DNA of 8,988 nt from a candidate division Zixibacteria bacterium SM23_81 (GTDB lineage Bacteria > SM23-81): the NCBI GenBank assembly GCA_001304015.1, contig LJUY01000076.1:1-8988 (forward strand), in the 5' to 3' direction. Under the pieces are notes generated by a model. That model worked only from the letters and a program-made list of their open reading frames with translations, did not search any database and was not told the DNA's origin. Position numbers and translations under genes: made by a program. Position 1 is the first letter of the stretch, and each line of letters begins with the position of its first letter. Positions 1-7,417 of the stretch are shown piece after piece.

Positions 1-147
1 TATCTAAAGGCACTGTGGATGTACTGCCGGTCTGATCCGGAGGGTGTGGAGAAAGAAGAGCCTGGTGAGTTTGTCACCAGGCTTGGAGAAAAGGTGAGGA
101 AAAATGCAGGTTTCATGCGGGAGATTAGAGATATCCCAGTTTCTTGA
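1..147 (+). CDS. Possible C-terminal end of a convergent gene, open at the left edge
   Basis: Reading frame 1 is open from the first base to a TGA at 145-147, giving 48 residues. The peptide is rich in charged residues (Glu, Lys, Arg) and ends in IRDIPVS, and its codons (aag, ctg, gag, gtg) look like those of the neighbouring genes. The opposite strand of this stretch has a Ser/Pro-rich composition typical of an antisense shadow. I do not recognise the family. It would run toward the ribbon-helix-helix gene, overlap its 3' end by 23 bp, and contain the hairpin that probably terminates that gene. An open frame of this length arises by chance fairly often, so this is a tentative partial gene; sequence to the left would decide. 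Confidence 0.35.
   Translation, partial: YLKALWMYCRSDPEGVEKEEPGEFVTRLGEKVRKNAGFMREIRDIPVS
49..83 (-). terminator. Intrinsic terminator after the ribbon-helix-helix gene
   Basis: A perfect 10-bp inverted repeat, AGCCTGGTGA at 59-68 and TCACCAGGCT at 74-83, encloses a 5-nt loop. Read on the minus strand the stem is followed by a pyrimidine-rich tract (CTTCTTTCTCC) with a modest number of T residues. It begins about 41 nt after the stop of the minus-strand gene at 125-337, as expected for the end of that transcript. The U-tract is imperfect, so termination may be partial. There is no T-run on the plus side. Confidence 0.6.
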
Positions 148-337
148 GACGCTCTTTCAATAATTTGATCTCCTCGGCAGTGAGCTTGTCCTCGTCTTCT
201 TTATGGAGGGCCACAAGATCGCGCAGAACGTAGACGATAAACTCATTGACGCTGCTGAAGCCACTTCCCTCGATGATGGTGCGCAGTTTGTTATACAGTT
301 GGCGCGGTATTTTGATGGTCACTTTATCTCTGTTCAT
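125..337 (-). CDS. Small ribbon-helix-helix (CopG/Arc-like) protein
   Basis: This 70-residue protein has the layout of a ribbon-helix-helix DNA-binding fold. A short N-terminal beta strand (VTIKIP, residues 6-11) precedes helix 1 (QLYNKLRTIIEG) and the turn and second helix (GFSSVNEFIVYVLRDLVAL, from about residue 26). Such proteins bind operators as dimers through the paired strands. The C-terminal third is an acidic linker followed by a basic helix ending ERLKKLGYL, which could serve contacts with a partner. The ATG is fixed by an in-frame TGA two codons upstream, but no Shine-Dalgarno sequence is visible before it. It lies 118 bp after the WD40 protein gene on the same strand, so co-transcription is plausible but unproven. 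No adjacent toxin is present, so I do not call it an antitoxin. It is a candidate regulator of the palindrome at 8315-8330, but nothing in the sequence links the two. Confidence 0.85.
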   Translation of the reverse strand: MNRDKVTIKIPRQLYNKLRTIIEGSGFSSVNEFIVYVLRDLVALHKEDEDKLTAEEIKLLKERLKKLGYL

Positions 338-407
338 AATTCAAATGTCATCAAAGATTCTGGACAAGTCAATGAAATTTTTCCTTTAATCTGCGCAACA
401 CCTTTTC

Positions 408-438
408 GCCCTCAATACCAGGGGGATCAATTGCGGGC
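408..438. repeat. Inverted repeat between the WD40 gene and the RHH gene
   Basis: Arms at 408-416 and 430-438 pair over 9 bp with one mismatch (GCCC, mismatch, CAAT against ATTG, mismatch, GGGC), leaving a 13-nt loop. Neither side carries a T-run, so it is not a standard intrinsic terminator. In the transcript it could be an intercistronic stem that stabilises or partly attenuates the message before the RHH gene. It could also be chance. Confidence 0.3.
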
Positions 439-455
439 CAGACAGATAAGGTTTT

Positions 456-3400
456 CTAGAAAAGTGCGCGGTAATAGGGCGGTTTCTCCATGGATTCTGG
501 CATCAACGCCAATTTGTCATGTTCCCTCTTCACGTAGAGCTCAGTGCCCCAAATTCGAAGCGAGTGCTGGGACTCACTTTCGCTCCCGCAGGTGAGGATC
601 CGTGGTCCCATCGTGAGACAATCTCTTGTCTCAAGTCTGTGCCCACCCAGAATTTTATACTGGGGGAAAGACGACTGAAGGTCTATGACCACAAGGTTTC
701 CCTGTGATCCGAAAGAGGCGCAGGACTTCAGGCCCAGGATAATTCTTCCATCAAAGTATACGCTCATAGCATTCACGGCACCGATATCGCTGAGGCGGAA
801 TGTTTCACAGGCCCCGCTCTGGAAATCGACGATGCTGATTTCTGCGCTGCTGCTGTTTCTCTTCCTTTCCAACTCATCGACAATCCCAGTCCCCAAAACC
901 ACTCTCCCATCGGGAAACAAACCCACTTTGCTCATCGGCGCCTCTAGTCCCAAAAGGACTTTTACCTTTCGGTCCTTAGGGTCCCATACACGCAGCTCCC
1001 CATCGTCACTTCCCCAGAAAACTCTGCCATGACGATCGACGGCCATGGCACATACAGGGCTTTTTTGCCCCCTCAGGACCCTCATCTGTTGACCTAGGAC
1101 ATTCCACAGTCTTATAGTCCCATCTCGATGTCCGGTGAGTATTTGGCCATCGCGATATGAAGAGACGGAACAGACGGGGGAATCATGTCTCCCCAGCTTT
1201 GTCACGGTGTTTTTTTGAAACGTGGTGATCCTCAGCTCCCCCTCGCTATCGACCGAACAGATGTCCCCACCCATAACGACCAGGTGCTCCGCTGGTCTCT
1301 CATGGGCACGATAATAGTAAAGTCGATCATTAAATCCGGTCAGGATCCCAACACCGCCATCATAGCCACAGCACGCGATTTGCCCTTGGGTGTAAAAGGC
1401 AATCCGATTGACCTCCAAATCGGCTAGCTTGATCACCTGCAGCAGATTGGGCTGCTCATCGAGGTCTTCATTCAAAATCCTAGAAAACGTTGTCTCGTGC
1501 GGAGAAAAGTGCGAGACTTCGGCTCGAGAAATTGTCCGGCTGTCCACAGAGATCTCTTGCCAGCGCGCTGAGAGAGTCTGGGCATAAATTCTCAGTGGCC
1601 TGGTATCTCTCTCAAACCTGCCGATCCGAATTTGGTCGCCCCATGTGTCCACTTTTCTCCTCTGGAAAACCTCACGGATCTCTTCTCTGCTCAGCCGAGA
1701 GGAAATCGAATTATCGAGATTGTATATCAAAACAGCACCTTCCCGGTAAAATTTCGTTTCCTCGATGACCGGTTGCTCAACGAGGGAAAGACGGATCTTG
1801 ACACTTTCCAACGCACCTTCCCGCTCCTCCAGGTTACTTCTCCTCGTAGAGAACGTCGTTCGGAACTTGACCAAGATATCCAGATAGCCCTTGTCGTAGA
1901 AGGTGCCCACTATTTGATGAAAGTAAGGCTCGTCCCGCCAACCGTCCAGGATAATCAATCTCGCATGGGCATGATCTTGCATGAAATCATCAAAAAACTC
2001 ATCGGGATTGTCCCCCTTCTCATCCAAGGGATAATCCTGATAATAGATCTGATCGACGTGTCTTTTCAGCCAAGTTAAGCCCAGTATCCGATTCAATATT
2101 CCCATGTGTGCGGGATGATCCCTTTGCAGATACACTATTTCAGTCTCTTGTAAATCGCCAAATCCATGCGCTATGGATTCGCAGAAGTAGGTCTTGCCTG
2201 TGCCTGAGTCTCCGGTCACAGCCATGACCACTGGTTTCTTTATTGAAACCAGGTGTAAGAGAGTCTCCGAAAGCTCATATAATCCCGTTCTGCTGGGTTT
2301 GAGGGACAGGAGGGCGGCTGTGGTAAAATTGTGGAGATAGAGATTGTGAAGGAAATTGGGCAAGTCCAATTTCCTTAAAGCCACGGCCGCTTCTTCAAAT
2401 ATCTCGCTATCTTCTGCCGTGAGCAATTGCATCAACGTGGTGATGATGCCTGCGTCTATCCCCTTATACCTTTTCTTCTGGCCATGCCCAATGGCCCCCA
2501 TTGCCCAGGCTAAGGAGATCTTCATCTCCCGGTCAAGGTTTTGCGAGAATCTGACCAGCGCAGGTATGACCTCAATGGCGTCGGGGCCCAGTTTGCCCAA
2601 CGCCCAGATGGCCTCCTGCTTTTCCGAAAGCATGGGTTGGTCATATCCACAAGAACCCTCGCCCAATTGAACGTGAATACTGTCAGGACCTTCCAGCACA
2701 TCCACGAGATGACGTGAAGCCCCCTTCTGGCGAAGATTCCCCAGGGCATATATCAAATTGCATCTGATATTCGTATATCCAGGATCACAGGTCTCCAGGT
2801 AGCTCAAGAGCGTCTTTGTGGAGCGAATGTCCTTGAGCTCTCCTAAAATGCTCGAAGCTTCGTATTGAAGACCGCTGGAGATGTCGATGTCCGGATTAGT
2901 GAGTAATTCCAGGCATGGTCGAGTAAGAGCTGCAGGAACTGCGGTTAACCTCTTCATGACCGAGCTTATTTGTTCGTGGATGACATCGGAGATAAGGCTT
3001 TTTTCTCTGGCCCCCTTGAGCTTGGTCAGCAAATCATCAATTTGACTCCTGACCTTTTCCTCCTCTGCGATGTGAGAACTCACTTGGTCGAAAACACTCT
3101 CTTTGTCCTTCTTCAGCAGATGAATCGTATGGAGGAAAACCTTCATCTGCGAATTGCTCCTCAGCGTCCTTTTGACATCGCGCAGAAATTCTTCGGCTTT
3201 GTCCTGACATCTGCTTCGCCAAGCTTTCCTCACAGAATCCCAATCGGCCACATAAGCCTCTGCGTTCCTTTTATCGGCATCGTATTCGATAAGACGATAG
3301 AGCACTTCAAAGACGATCAATAGGCCATCGTTTTTCGCTGTCTTCTCACCTAAAATTCTGCCAAAAACCTTATTGGTCACCTCCCAAGAGCTTCCATCTC

Positions 3401-3623
3401 TTATAAATGGGTACGTCGCACTTCTGAGCAGCTCTGCGTCCTCTTTATATTGCTTGGCCTTCCAGATTCGGAACCACAATTCGTTGGATATCCTGTCGCG
3501 CAGGGTTCGGGGATTTCCCGCCCATGTGCCCTGGGGACTTAAATAGACTAATCCGCTGGGATCAAAATCCTCCAGAAAACCCGTTGCATTTTCAAGCAAA
3601 TCTCCAAAGTTCAGCCTATTCAT
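456..3623 (-). CDS. HEAT-repeat / uridine-kinase-like P-loop / WD40-propeller protein
   Basis: A predicted soluble protein of 1055 residues without a signal peptide. Residues 1-230 are uncharacterised, largely helical and charged. Residues about 250-435 hold roughly five HEAT-like helical repeats (for example QEAIWALGKLGPDAIEVIPAL). Residues about 463-650 form a P-loop domain with Walker A GDSGTGKT at 471-478 and a hydrophobic strand ending in Asp, LIILDG, at 556-561. The order of motifs resembles uridine kinase/phosphoribulokinase-type enzymes: a hydrophobic strand ending in D/E-G, then LDILVKF, an arginine-rich stretch (STRRSNLEER), then a Pro-x-x-Glu-Thr-Lys-x-Tyr segment (residues 618-626) like the lid end of Udk. 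Residues about 735-1028 hold WD40-type blades, probably seven, clearest at 815-841 and 855-881 (GTIRLW, GELRVWD). The substrate is unknown; the P-loop domain may be a switch rather than an enzyme. The ATG overlaps the upstream regulator stop by 8 nt, indicating translational coupling and a shared function. The gene ends in an amber codon. Confidence 0.9.
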   Translation of the reverse strand: MNRLNFGDLLENATGFLEDFDPSGLVYLSPQGTWAGNPRTLRDRISNELWFRIWKAKQYKEDAELLRSATYPFIRDGSSWEVTNKVFGRILGEKTAKNDGLLIVFEVLYRLIEYDADKRNAEAYVADWDSVRKAWRSRCQDKAEEFLRDVKRTLRSNSQMKVFLHTIHLLKKDKESVFDQVSSHIAEEEKVRSQIDDLLTKLKGAREKSLISDVIHEQISSVMKRLTAVPAALTRPCLELLTNPDIDISSGLQYEASSILGELKDIRSTKTLLSYLETCDPGYTNIRCNLIYALGNLRQKGASRHLVDVLEGPDSIHVQLGEGSCGYDQPMLSEKQEAIWALGKLGPDAIEVIPALVRFSQNLDREMKISLAWAMGAIGHGQKKRYKGIDAGIITTLMQLLTAEDSEIFEEAAVALRKLDLPNFLHNLYLHNFTTAALLSLKPSRTGLYELSETLLHLVSIKKPVVMAVTGDSGTGKTYFCESIAHGFGDLQETEIVYLQRDHPAHMGILNRILGLTWLKRHVDQIYYQDYPLDEKGDNPDEFFDDFMQDHAHARLIILDGWRDEPYFHQIVGTFYDKGYLDILVKFRTTFSTRRSNLEEREGALESVKIRLSLVEQPVIEETKFYREGAVLIYNLDNSISSRLSREEIREVFQRRKVDTWGDQIRIGRFERDTRPLRIYAQTLSARWQEISVDSRTISRAEVSHFSPHETTFSRILNEDLDEQPNLLQVIKLADLEVNRIAFYTQGQIACCGYDGGVGILTGFNDRLYYYRAHERPAEHLVVMGGDICSVDSEGELRITTFQKNTVTKLGRHDSPVCSVSSYRDGQILTGHRDGTIRLWNVLGQQMRVLRGQKSPVCAMAVDRHGRVFWGSDDGELRVWDPKDRKVKVLLGLEAPMSKVGLFPDGRVVLGTGIVDELERKRNSSSAEISIVDFQSGACETFRLSDIGAVNAMSVYFDGRIILGLKSCASFGSQGNLVVIDLQSSFPQYKILGGHRLETRDCLTMGPRILTCGSESESQHSLRIWGTELYVKREHDKLALMPESMEKPPYYRALF

Positions 3624-4431
3624 CGGTCAATGTCACCAGATTTTTCAAATCTTCCTTGAGCCTCATCGGCTCAATCAGCAGCATCCACCCAGATCTATAT
3701 GGGTCTCGCATCACTTGAGAATAGTCTCTTTTCAACTCTCGATTGACCGCGATGATCATACCACTCACAGGCGACCAAAGCCTATGGACATTCCCATTGG
3801 CGTCGGTGATTTTCAAGCACACCTCTCCCTGATTCACTATCTCGTATTCATCTGGGAACTCTACGGAGGACAGGGTTTTCACGGTCATCAGATAGATGTC
3901 GTGAATGCCTATGCGCACGGTGCCATCATCCTCCACCTTGGCCCATGAATGCTCGGGAATACAATAGAGCCTTTCCGGGACCAGAGTCTCTGCCGCTTCT
4001 CCTTCTTCCGGCTCCACTTCCTCCAACTCCGCTACGGAGGGGATGCTTTCTTCGTACAGCTGGCTTCGCTGCAGAGCACGCGATACCAGGCTTCGCAATT
4101 CTTTGGGCGTGAATGGCTTCGGTAAATAGTCGAAGGCCCCCAACTTCATGGCCTGCACCGCCGTCTTAATGGACGGATACCCGGTGATCATGATCACCGT
4201 GAGCTCCGGTCTTTTCTCCTTGACAACCCTCAAGAGGTCCATGCCGCTCATGCCCGGCATCATCAAATCTGCGATGATGACATCATAGTTGTGTTTCCCC
4301 TCCTTGGCCAGGGCCTCTTCTCCGCTGAGCGCTATATCCACCGTGTATACATCTTGCTCCAGAGCGCTGGATACGCTCTTGCAGACCGGTATCTCGTCAT
4401 CCACGACCAGGACTTTTGCCTTGCGTTCCAA
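3616..4431 (-). CDS. Response regulator with degenerate glycine-cleavage-H-like domain (second paralog)
   Basis: With the TTG start used here the protein is 271 residues. The N-terminal receiver domain has the acidic pair D11/D12, phospho-acceptor D55 (IIADLMMPGMSG), T83 and K105 (YLPKPFTP), the full set for phosphotransfer. An acidic linker leads to residues about 153-265, which match the H-protein fold: YCIPEHSWAKVE, VRIGIHD, WSPVSG, N-x-EL and DPYRSGW. The lipoyl-lysine position is glycine (G213, in ANGNVHR), so lipoylation is not expected. No helix-turn-helix, GGDEF or HD domain is present. A GTG nine codons upstream (4456-4458) is also open. I prefer TTG because GGGAG lies exactly 7 nt before it, as before the ATG of the neighbouring paralog, and the two proteins then align from residue 1 with identical active-site numbering. 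It follows its paralog after a short gap (121 nt to this TTG) and overlaps the downstream gene by 8 nt. Confidence 0.9.
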   Translation of the reverse strand: MERKAKVLVVDDEIPVCKSVSSALEQDVYTVDIALSGEEALAKEGKHNYDVIIADLMMPGMSGMDLLRVVKEKRPELTVIMITGYPSIKTAVQAMKLGAFDYLPKPFTPKELRSLVSRALQRSQLYEESIPSVAELEEVEPEEGEAAETLVPERLYCIPEHSWAKVEDDGTVRIGIHDIYLMTVKTLSSVEFPDEYEIVNQGEVCLKITDANGNVHRLWSPVSGMIIAVNRELKRDYSQVMRDPYRSGWMLLIEPMRLKEDLKNLVTLTDE

Positions 4432-4552
4432 TTCTTTTCTCCCAACGACCGGGGTCACGCCTTTTCCCCAGGTACGAGAACATATGCCAGCCGCTCAGGT
4501 CCTAACTCGTCGAGTGGCTCTCCACCGCTTCCAATATATCCTCAAGCCTGGC

Positions 4553-5353
4553 TTATTCGAGGACAAGGGGCGCCAGATTTTTAAGGTCATCCTCTAAGCT
4601 CGCCGGCTTGATCAACAGCAACCAGCCAGATCCATACGGATCTCTCATGACCTGGGAATAGTCCTCTTTGAGCTCCTCATTTATCGAGATCACCTGACCA
4701 CTCACTGGCGACCACATTCTATGGAGATTCCCACGGGCATCCACCACCCACAAACAGGCATCTCCCTGTCCCACCTTCTCGTTCTCGTATGGAAAATCGA
4801 TGGAGGAAATATCTTTGATGGTCATCAGAAAGATATCATGAACTCCTATGCGCACCGTGCCATCGCCCTCCACTTTTGCCCAGCAATGGTCTGGAATGCA
4901 ATACAGATTTTTGGGCAGACCAGGCTCTGCGCTCTCTTCCTCCCCCGGCTTTTCTGCAGAAGCGATTTTTTGCTCATAAAGCCGTCTTCTCTCCAGGGCC
5001 CGGGACACAATGCTGCGCAATTCGTCTGGTGTGAATGGCTTCGGTATATAGTCAAAGGCTCCCAACTTCACGGATTGCACCGCTGTATCCATGGTGGGAT
5101 ACCCGGTGATCATGACCACCACGACTTCTGCCCTTTTCTCCTTTACGGCCTTCAAGAGATCCATGCCGCTCATGCCCGGCATCATCAGATCAACAAGCAT
5201 GATGTCATACTCGTTTTCCTCCTCCTTCCTGAGAGCCTCTTCTCCGCCCAGGGCCGTGTCAATGAGGCGGCCTTCAGCCTCCAGTGCACTGGATATGCTT
5301 CTACAGACGGGCAGCTCATCATCGACGACCAGAATCTTCACCTTGGCTTGCAT
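4553..5353 (-). CDS. Response regulator with degenerate glycine-cleavage-H-like domain (first paralog)
   Basis: A 266-residue protein with a complete receiver domain: D11/D12, phospho-acceptor D55 (IMLVDLMMPGMSG), T83 (MITGYP) and K105 (YIPKPFTP). A short acidic linker is followed, from about residue 149 to 263, by a domain with H-protein hallmarks: YCIPDHCWAKVE, VRIGVHD, WSPVSG, N-EEL and DPYGSGWLL. The residue aligned with the lipoyl-lysine is G208 (DARGNLHR), so the swinging-arm function should be lost. The C-terminal domain is about two thirds identical to that of the next gene by hand count; the two arose by tandem duplication. The ATG follows a strong GGGAGGTG ribosome site that overlaps the sensor kinase stop, 3 nt away, so the kinase is the expected phosphodonor. 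With no DNA-binding output, it probably acts through protein contacts. Confidence 0.92.
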   Translation of the reverse strand: MQAKVKILVVDDELPVCRSISSALEAEGRLIDTALGGEEALRKEEENEYDIMLVDLMMPGMSGMDLLKAVKEKRAEVVVVMITGYPTMDTAVQSVKLGAFDYIPKPFTPDELRSIVSRALERRRLYEQKIASAEKPGEEESAEPGLPKNLYCIPDHCWAKVEGDGTVRIGVHDIFLMTIKDISSIDFPYENEKVGQGDACLWVVDARGNLHRMWSPVSGQVISINEELKEDYSQVMRDPYGSGWLLLIKPASLEDDLKNLAPLVLE

Positions 5354-5356
5354 GTT

Positions 5357-7348
5357 TCACCTCCCGGTTTTTGAGTTCTGCCCTCTGGTGTTATTCGCCG
5401 GGAGAAGGATGGTGACCGTCGTCCCCTTTTCCATTTGGCTCTGCACCTCTATCCTTCCCCCGTGCTGTTGCACGATCCCATAGCTCACGGAGAGCCCCAG
5501 CCCAGTGCCCGTTCTCTCCTTGGTGGTAAAGAAGGGGTCAAAAATTTTGCCGATGTTCTCCTGGGAGATACCGCAACCGCTGTCTCGAAAACTCACAGCC
5601 ACCAGTTGATCTTCCGACAATATCCTTGAACTGATGAACAAGTCGCCTCCAGTGGGCATCGCCTCCAAGGCATTCAAAATCACGTTGGTGAAGACCTGTT
5701 CTATTTTATTGCCATCTATCATGATGTCCGGCAAGGCAGAATCGAGTGCTTTATGGATTCTGACTTTATGAGCCAGGGCCTCACTTCTCAAGAGCAACAG
5801 AGTTTTGTCGACCACTTTATTGACATCGGTGAGCCTTTTCTCAGGTTGAGTCTGTCTGGAAAATTCCAAGAGCCCCTTCACGATGGTGCTGCACCGAGCC
5901 GTTTCATCGGTGATCAATTCAAGATTTTCCTTAAATCGGTCGTCGCTCTTCAACTTTTCGGCGATCAGATGGCTGTTGATCAATATGGACGTCAGGGGGT
6001 TATTGATTTCATGGGCTATTCCGGCGGCCAATTTCCCCAGGGAGGTCAACTTCTCCGACTGGATAAGCTGATCTTGTGTCGCCTTGAGCTCCTCGGTTTT
6101 TTCTCTGACTTTGTCCTCCAAAGTCCTGGTCAACATGTGATAGCCCTCGGTGGCTTTCTGGAGCTCCTCGGTCATCCTGTTGAAGGAAGCGGCCAGCTGA
6201 CCCATCTCGTCCCGCGATTGTATGGGCAGCCGATGGGAGAGGTTTCCATCAGCGACTTTCTCCGTGGCGAACAATAATTGTCTCACCGGCCTGACGACTT
6301 TTGCGGTGGTGAAATATGCGATGATGGAGAGAAGAATCACGCTGAGCAAGGCGATTCCAAGAAAGATGAATAACACGCGATTCCTCAGATCAAGGTAGGG
6401 GGCCTCCAGCATGCCCACATACAGCATACCGATGATCTCTCCCTGCAAGCTCTTTATGGGCTCATAGGCGGTGATATACCAATCATTGACCACAAACGCC
6501 CGACCGATCCAGGGTGCGCCCTGCCCAATCACTTGATCATAGACCTCTTCGGATACACGCGTCCCGATGGCTCTGGAGCCATCCTCCCTCAACACATTGG
6601 TGGCGATACGAAGATCTCCCTGAAAGATGGTCGCCGTCCCGATGTCTTTCCCCTGATAGGTCTCGCCCCGATAAACGATGTCCTTAACCCGATCGACGAT
6701 CTCATAGTCACGATTCAGCAATTTGCCTCCCAACAGAATACCTATGAGGTCACCATGGTAGTCGTAAACAGGCGCTGCGGCTATGATCATCATCCCGGAA
6801 GTTTCTTCGGCCTCTGGCCTGGGCTTAGCCTTTGGGGTTGGAATCAACTTCATCCTGGCCTGGCTGGCAAGGTCTCCACCCTCTTTTTGAAGCTGCTCTT
6901 CAGTGATAATTTGGGTGGAGACAATCTCTCGTTCATTGATCAGAACGTACTCGATGATATCATTGTCCAGTGGATCGCCGAAGAGGTCTGGTCTTCGAGC
7001 TCTCACTAAAACACGTCCTTCTCCGTCGATCAGGGTCAGGATATCCAGGGATTCAGACTCCCTGATCTTCTGCAACTCTCTCCATAAACGCTCCCGATCG
7101 TTCTTCGATACGGCATCCTTCATGAAAAATCTCACCGCCGTTAGTCGGACCACATCCTTGATGTTCTCGCTCTGTCCTTTGTATACCTCCCATGCTGAAT
7201 TGAGGTCGAGCCTCACCTTGCCTTGAGCCTGTCGGATAATGGTGTTGCCGATGAGACGTATGCCCACGAAGGCGGATAGCAAGACGCCCACTAAAATGAC
7301 GATCGAGAAACTGAGGACTAACCTTGTTCTTATTGAAATATGGCGCAT
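5357..7348 (-). CDS. Membrane sensor histidine kinase (Cache-HAMP-HisKA-HATPase_c)
   Basis: With the ATG start the protein has 663 residues. TM1 spans about residues 10-32. A periplasmic region of about 285 residues follows, and its last part has the Cache signature (ATIFQGDLRIATNV, GTRVSEEVYDQV, WYITAYEPI, GMLYVGMLE). TM2 is at about 325-347, HAMP at about 347-400, then a coiled-coil linker (ELKATQDQLIQSEKLTSLG). The H-box GIAHEINNPL has phospho-His H446. The ATP-binding domain has the N-box (NVILNALEAM, N559), G1 DSGCGI (589-594), F-box FDPFFTTK (603-610) and G2 GTGLGL (614-619), so it should be active. It has no PAS or attached receiver domain. A TTG eight codons upstream is open but lacks a ribosome site, whereas the chosen ATG has CGGAG 7 nt before it. 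Cache domains usually bind small ligands; the ligand here is unknown. It should phosphorylate the two regulators immediately downstream. Confidence 0.95.
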   Translation of the reverse strand: MRHISIRTRLVLSFSIVILVGVLLSAFVGIRLIGNTIIRQAQGKVRLDLNSAWEVYKGQSENIKDVVRLTAVRFFMKDAVSKNDRERLWRELQKIRESESLDILTLIDGEGRVLVRARRPDLFGDPLDNDIIEYVLINEREIVSTQIITEEQLQKEGGDLASQARMKLIPTPKAKPRPEAEETSGMMIIAAAPVYDYHGDLIGILLGGKLLNRDYEIVDRVKDIVYRGETYQGKDIGTATIFQGDLRIATNVLREDGSRAIGTRVSEEVYDQVIGQGAPWIGRAFVVNDWYITAYEPIKSLQGEIIGMLYVGMLEAPYLDLRNRVLFIFLGIALLSVILLSIIAYFTTAKVVRPVRQLLFATEKVADGNLSHRLPIQSRDEMGQLAASFNRMTEELQKATEGYHMLTRTLEDKVREKTEELKATQDQLIQSEKLTSLGKLAAGIAHEINNPLTSILINSHLIAEKLKSDDRFKENLELITDETARCSTIVKGLLEFSRQTQPEKRLTDVNKVVDKTLLLLRSEALAHKVRIHKALDSALPDIMIDGNKIEQVFTNVILNALEAMPTGGDLFISSRILSEDQLVAVSFRDSGCGISQENIGKIFDPFFTTKERTGTGLGLSVSYGIVQQHGGRIEVQSQMEKGTTVTILLPANNTRGQNSKTGR

Positions 7349-7417
7349 GGAGCACTCCGATATCTCGCGCAACTCGGGATCACACTCTGTTTCTGAGAAA
7401 AAGTACGAGATGAAACA

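Noticed and set aside
338-378. Promoter for the RHH gene (TTGACT, 17 nt, GACATT on the minus strand)
   Set aside because: The -10 hexamer matches only three consensus positions and would lie six bases from the ATG, so support is too weak.
203-595. 130-codon open frame on the plus strand
   Set aside because: It crosses the antisense of the RHH gene, the intergenic gap and the antisense of the WD40 gene end, with no coherent protein features.
1674-2237. STAND/NACHT-type ATPase identity for the P-loop domain
   Set aside because: The WD40 partner suggested it, but the segment after Walker A lacks the usual STAND motif series and fits the uridine kinase-like order better. This remains the main alternative.
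3637-4909. Functional glycine-cleavage H-protein activity of the regulators
   Set aside because: Both copies have Gly at the lipoyl-lysine position, and no other glycine cleavage or lipoate gene is in the window.
4721-5374. 217-codon open frame on the plus strand
   Set aside because: It is antisense to the first response regulator, whose receiver and H-like motifs are unmistakable. Its translation is His/Leu/Pro-rich with no domain pattern.
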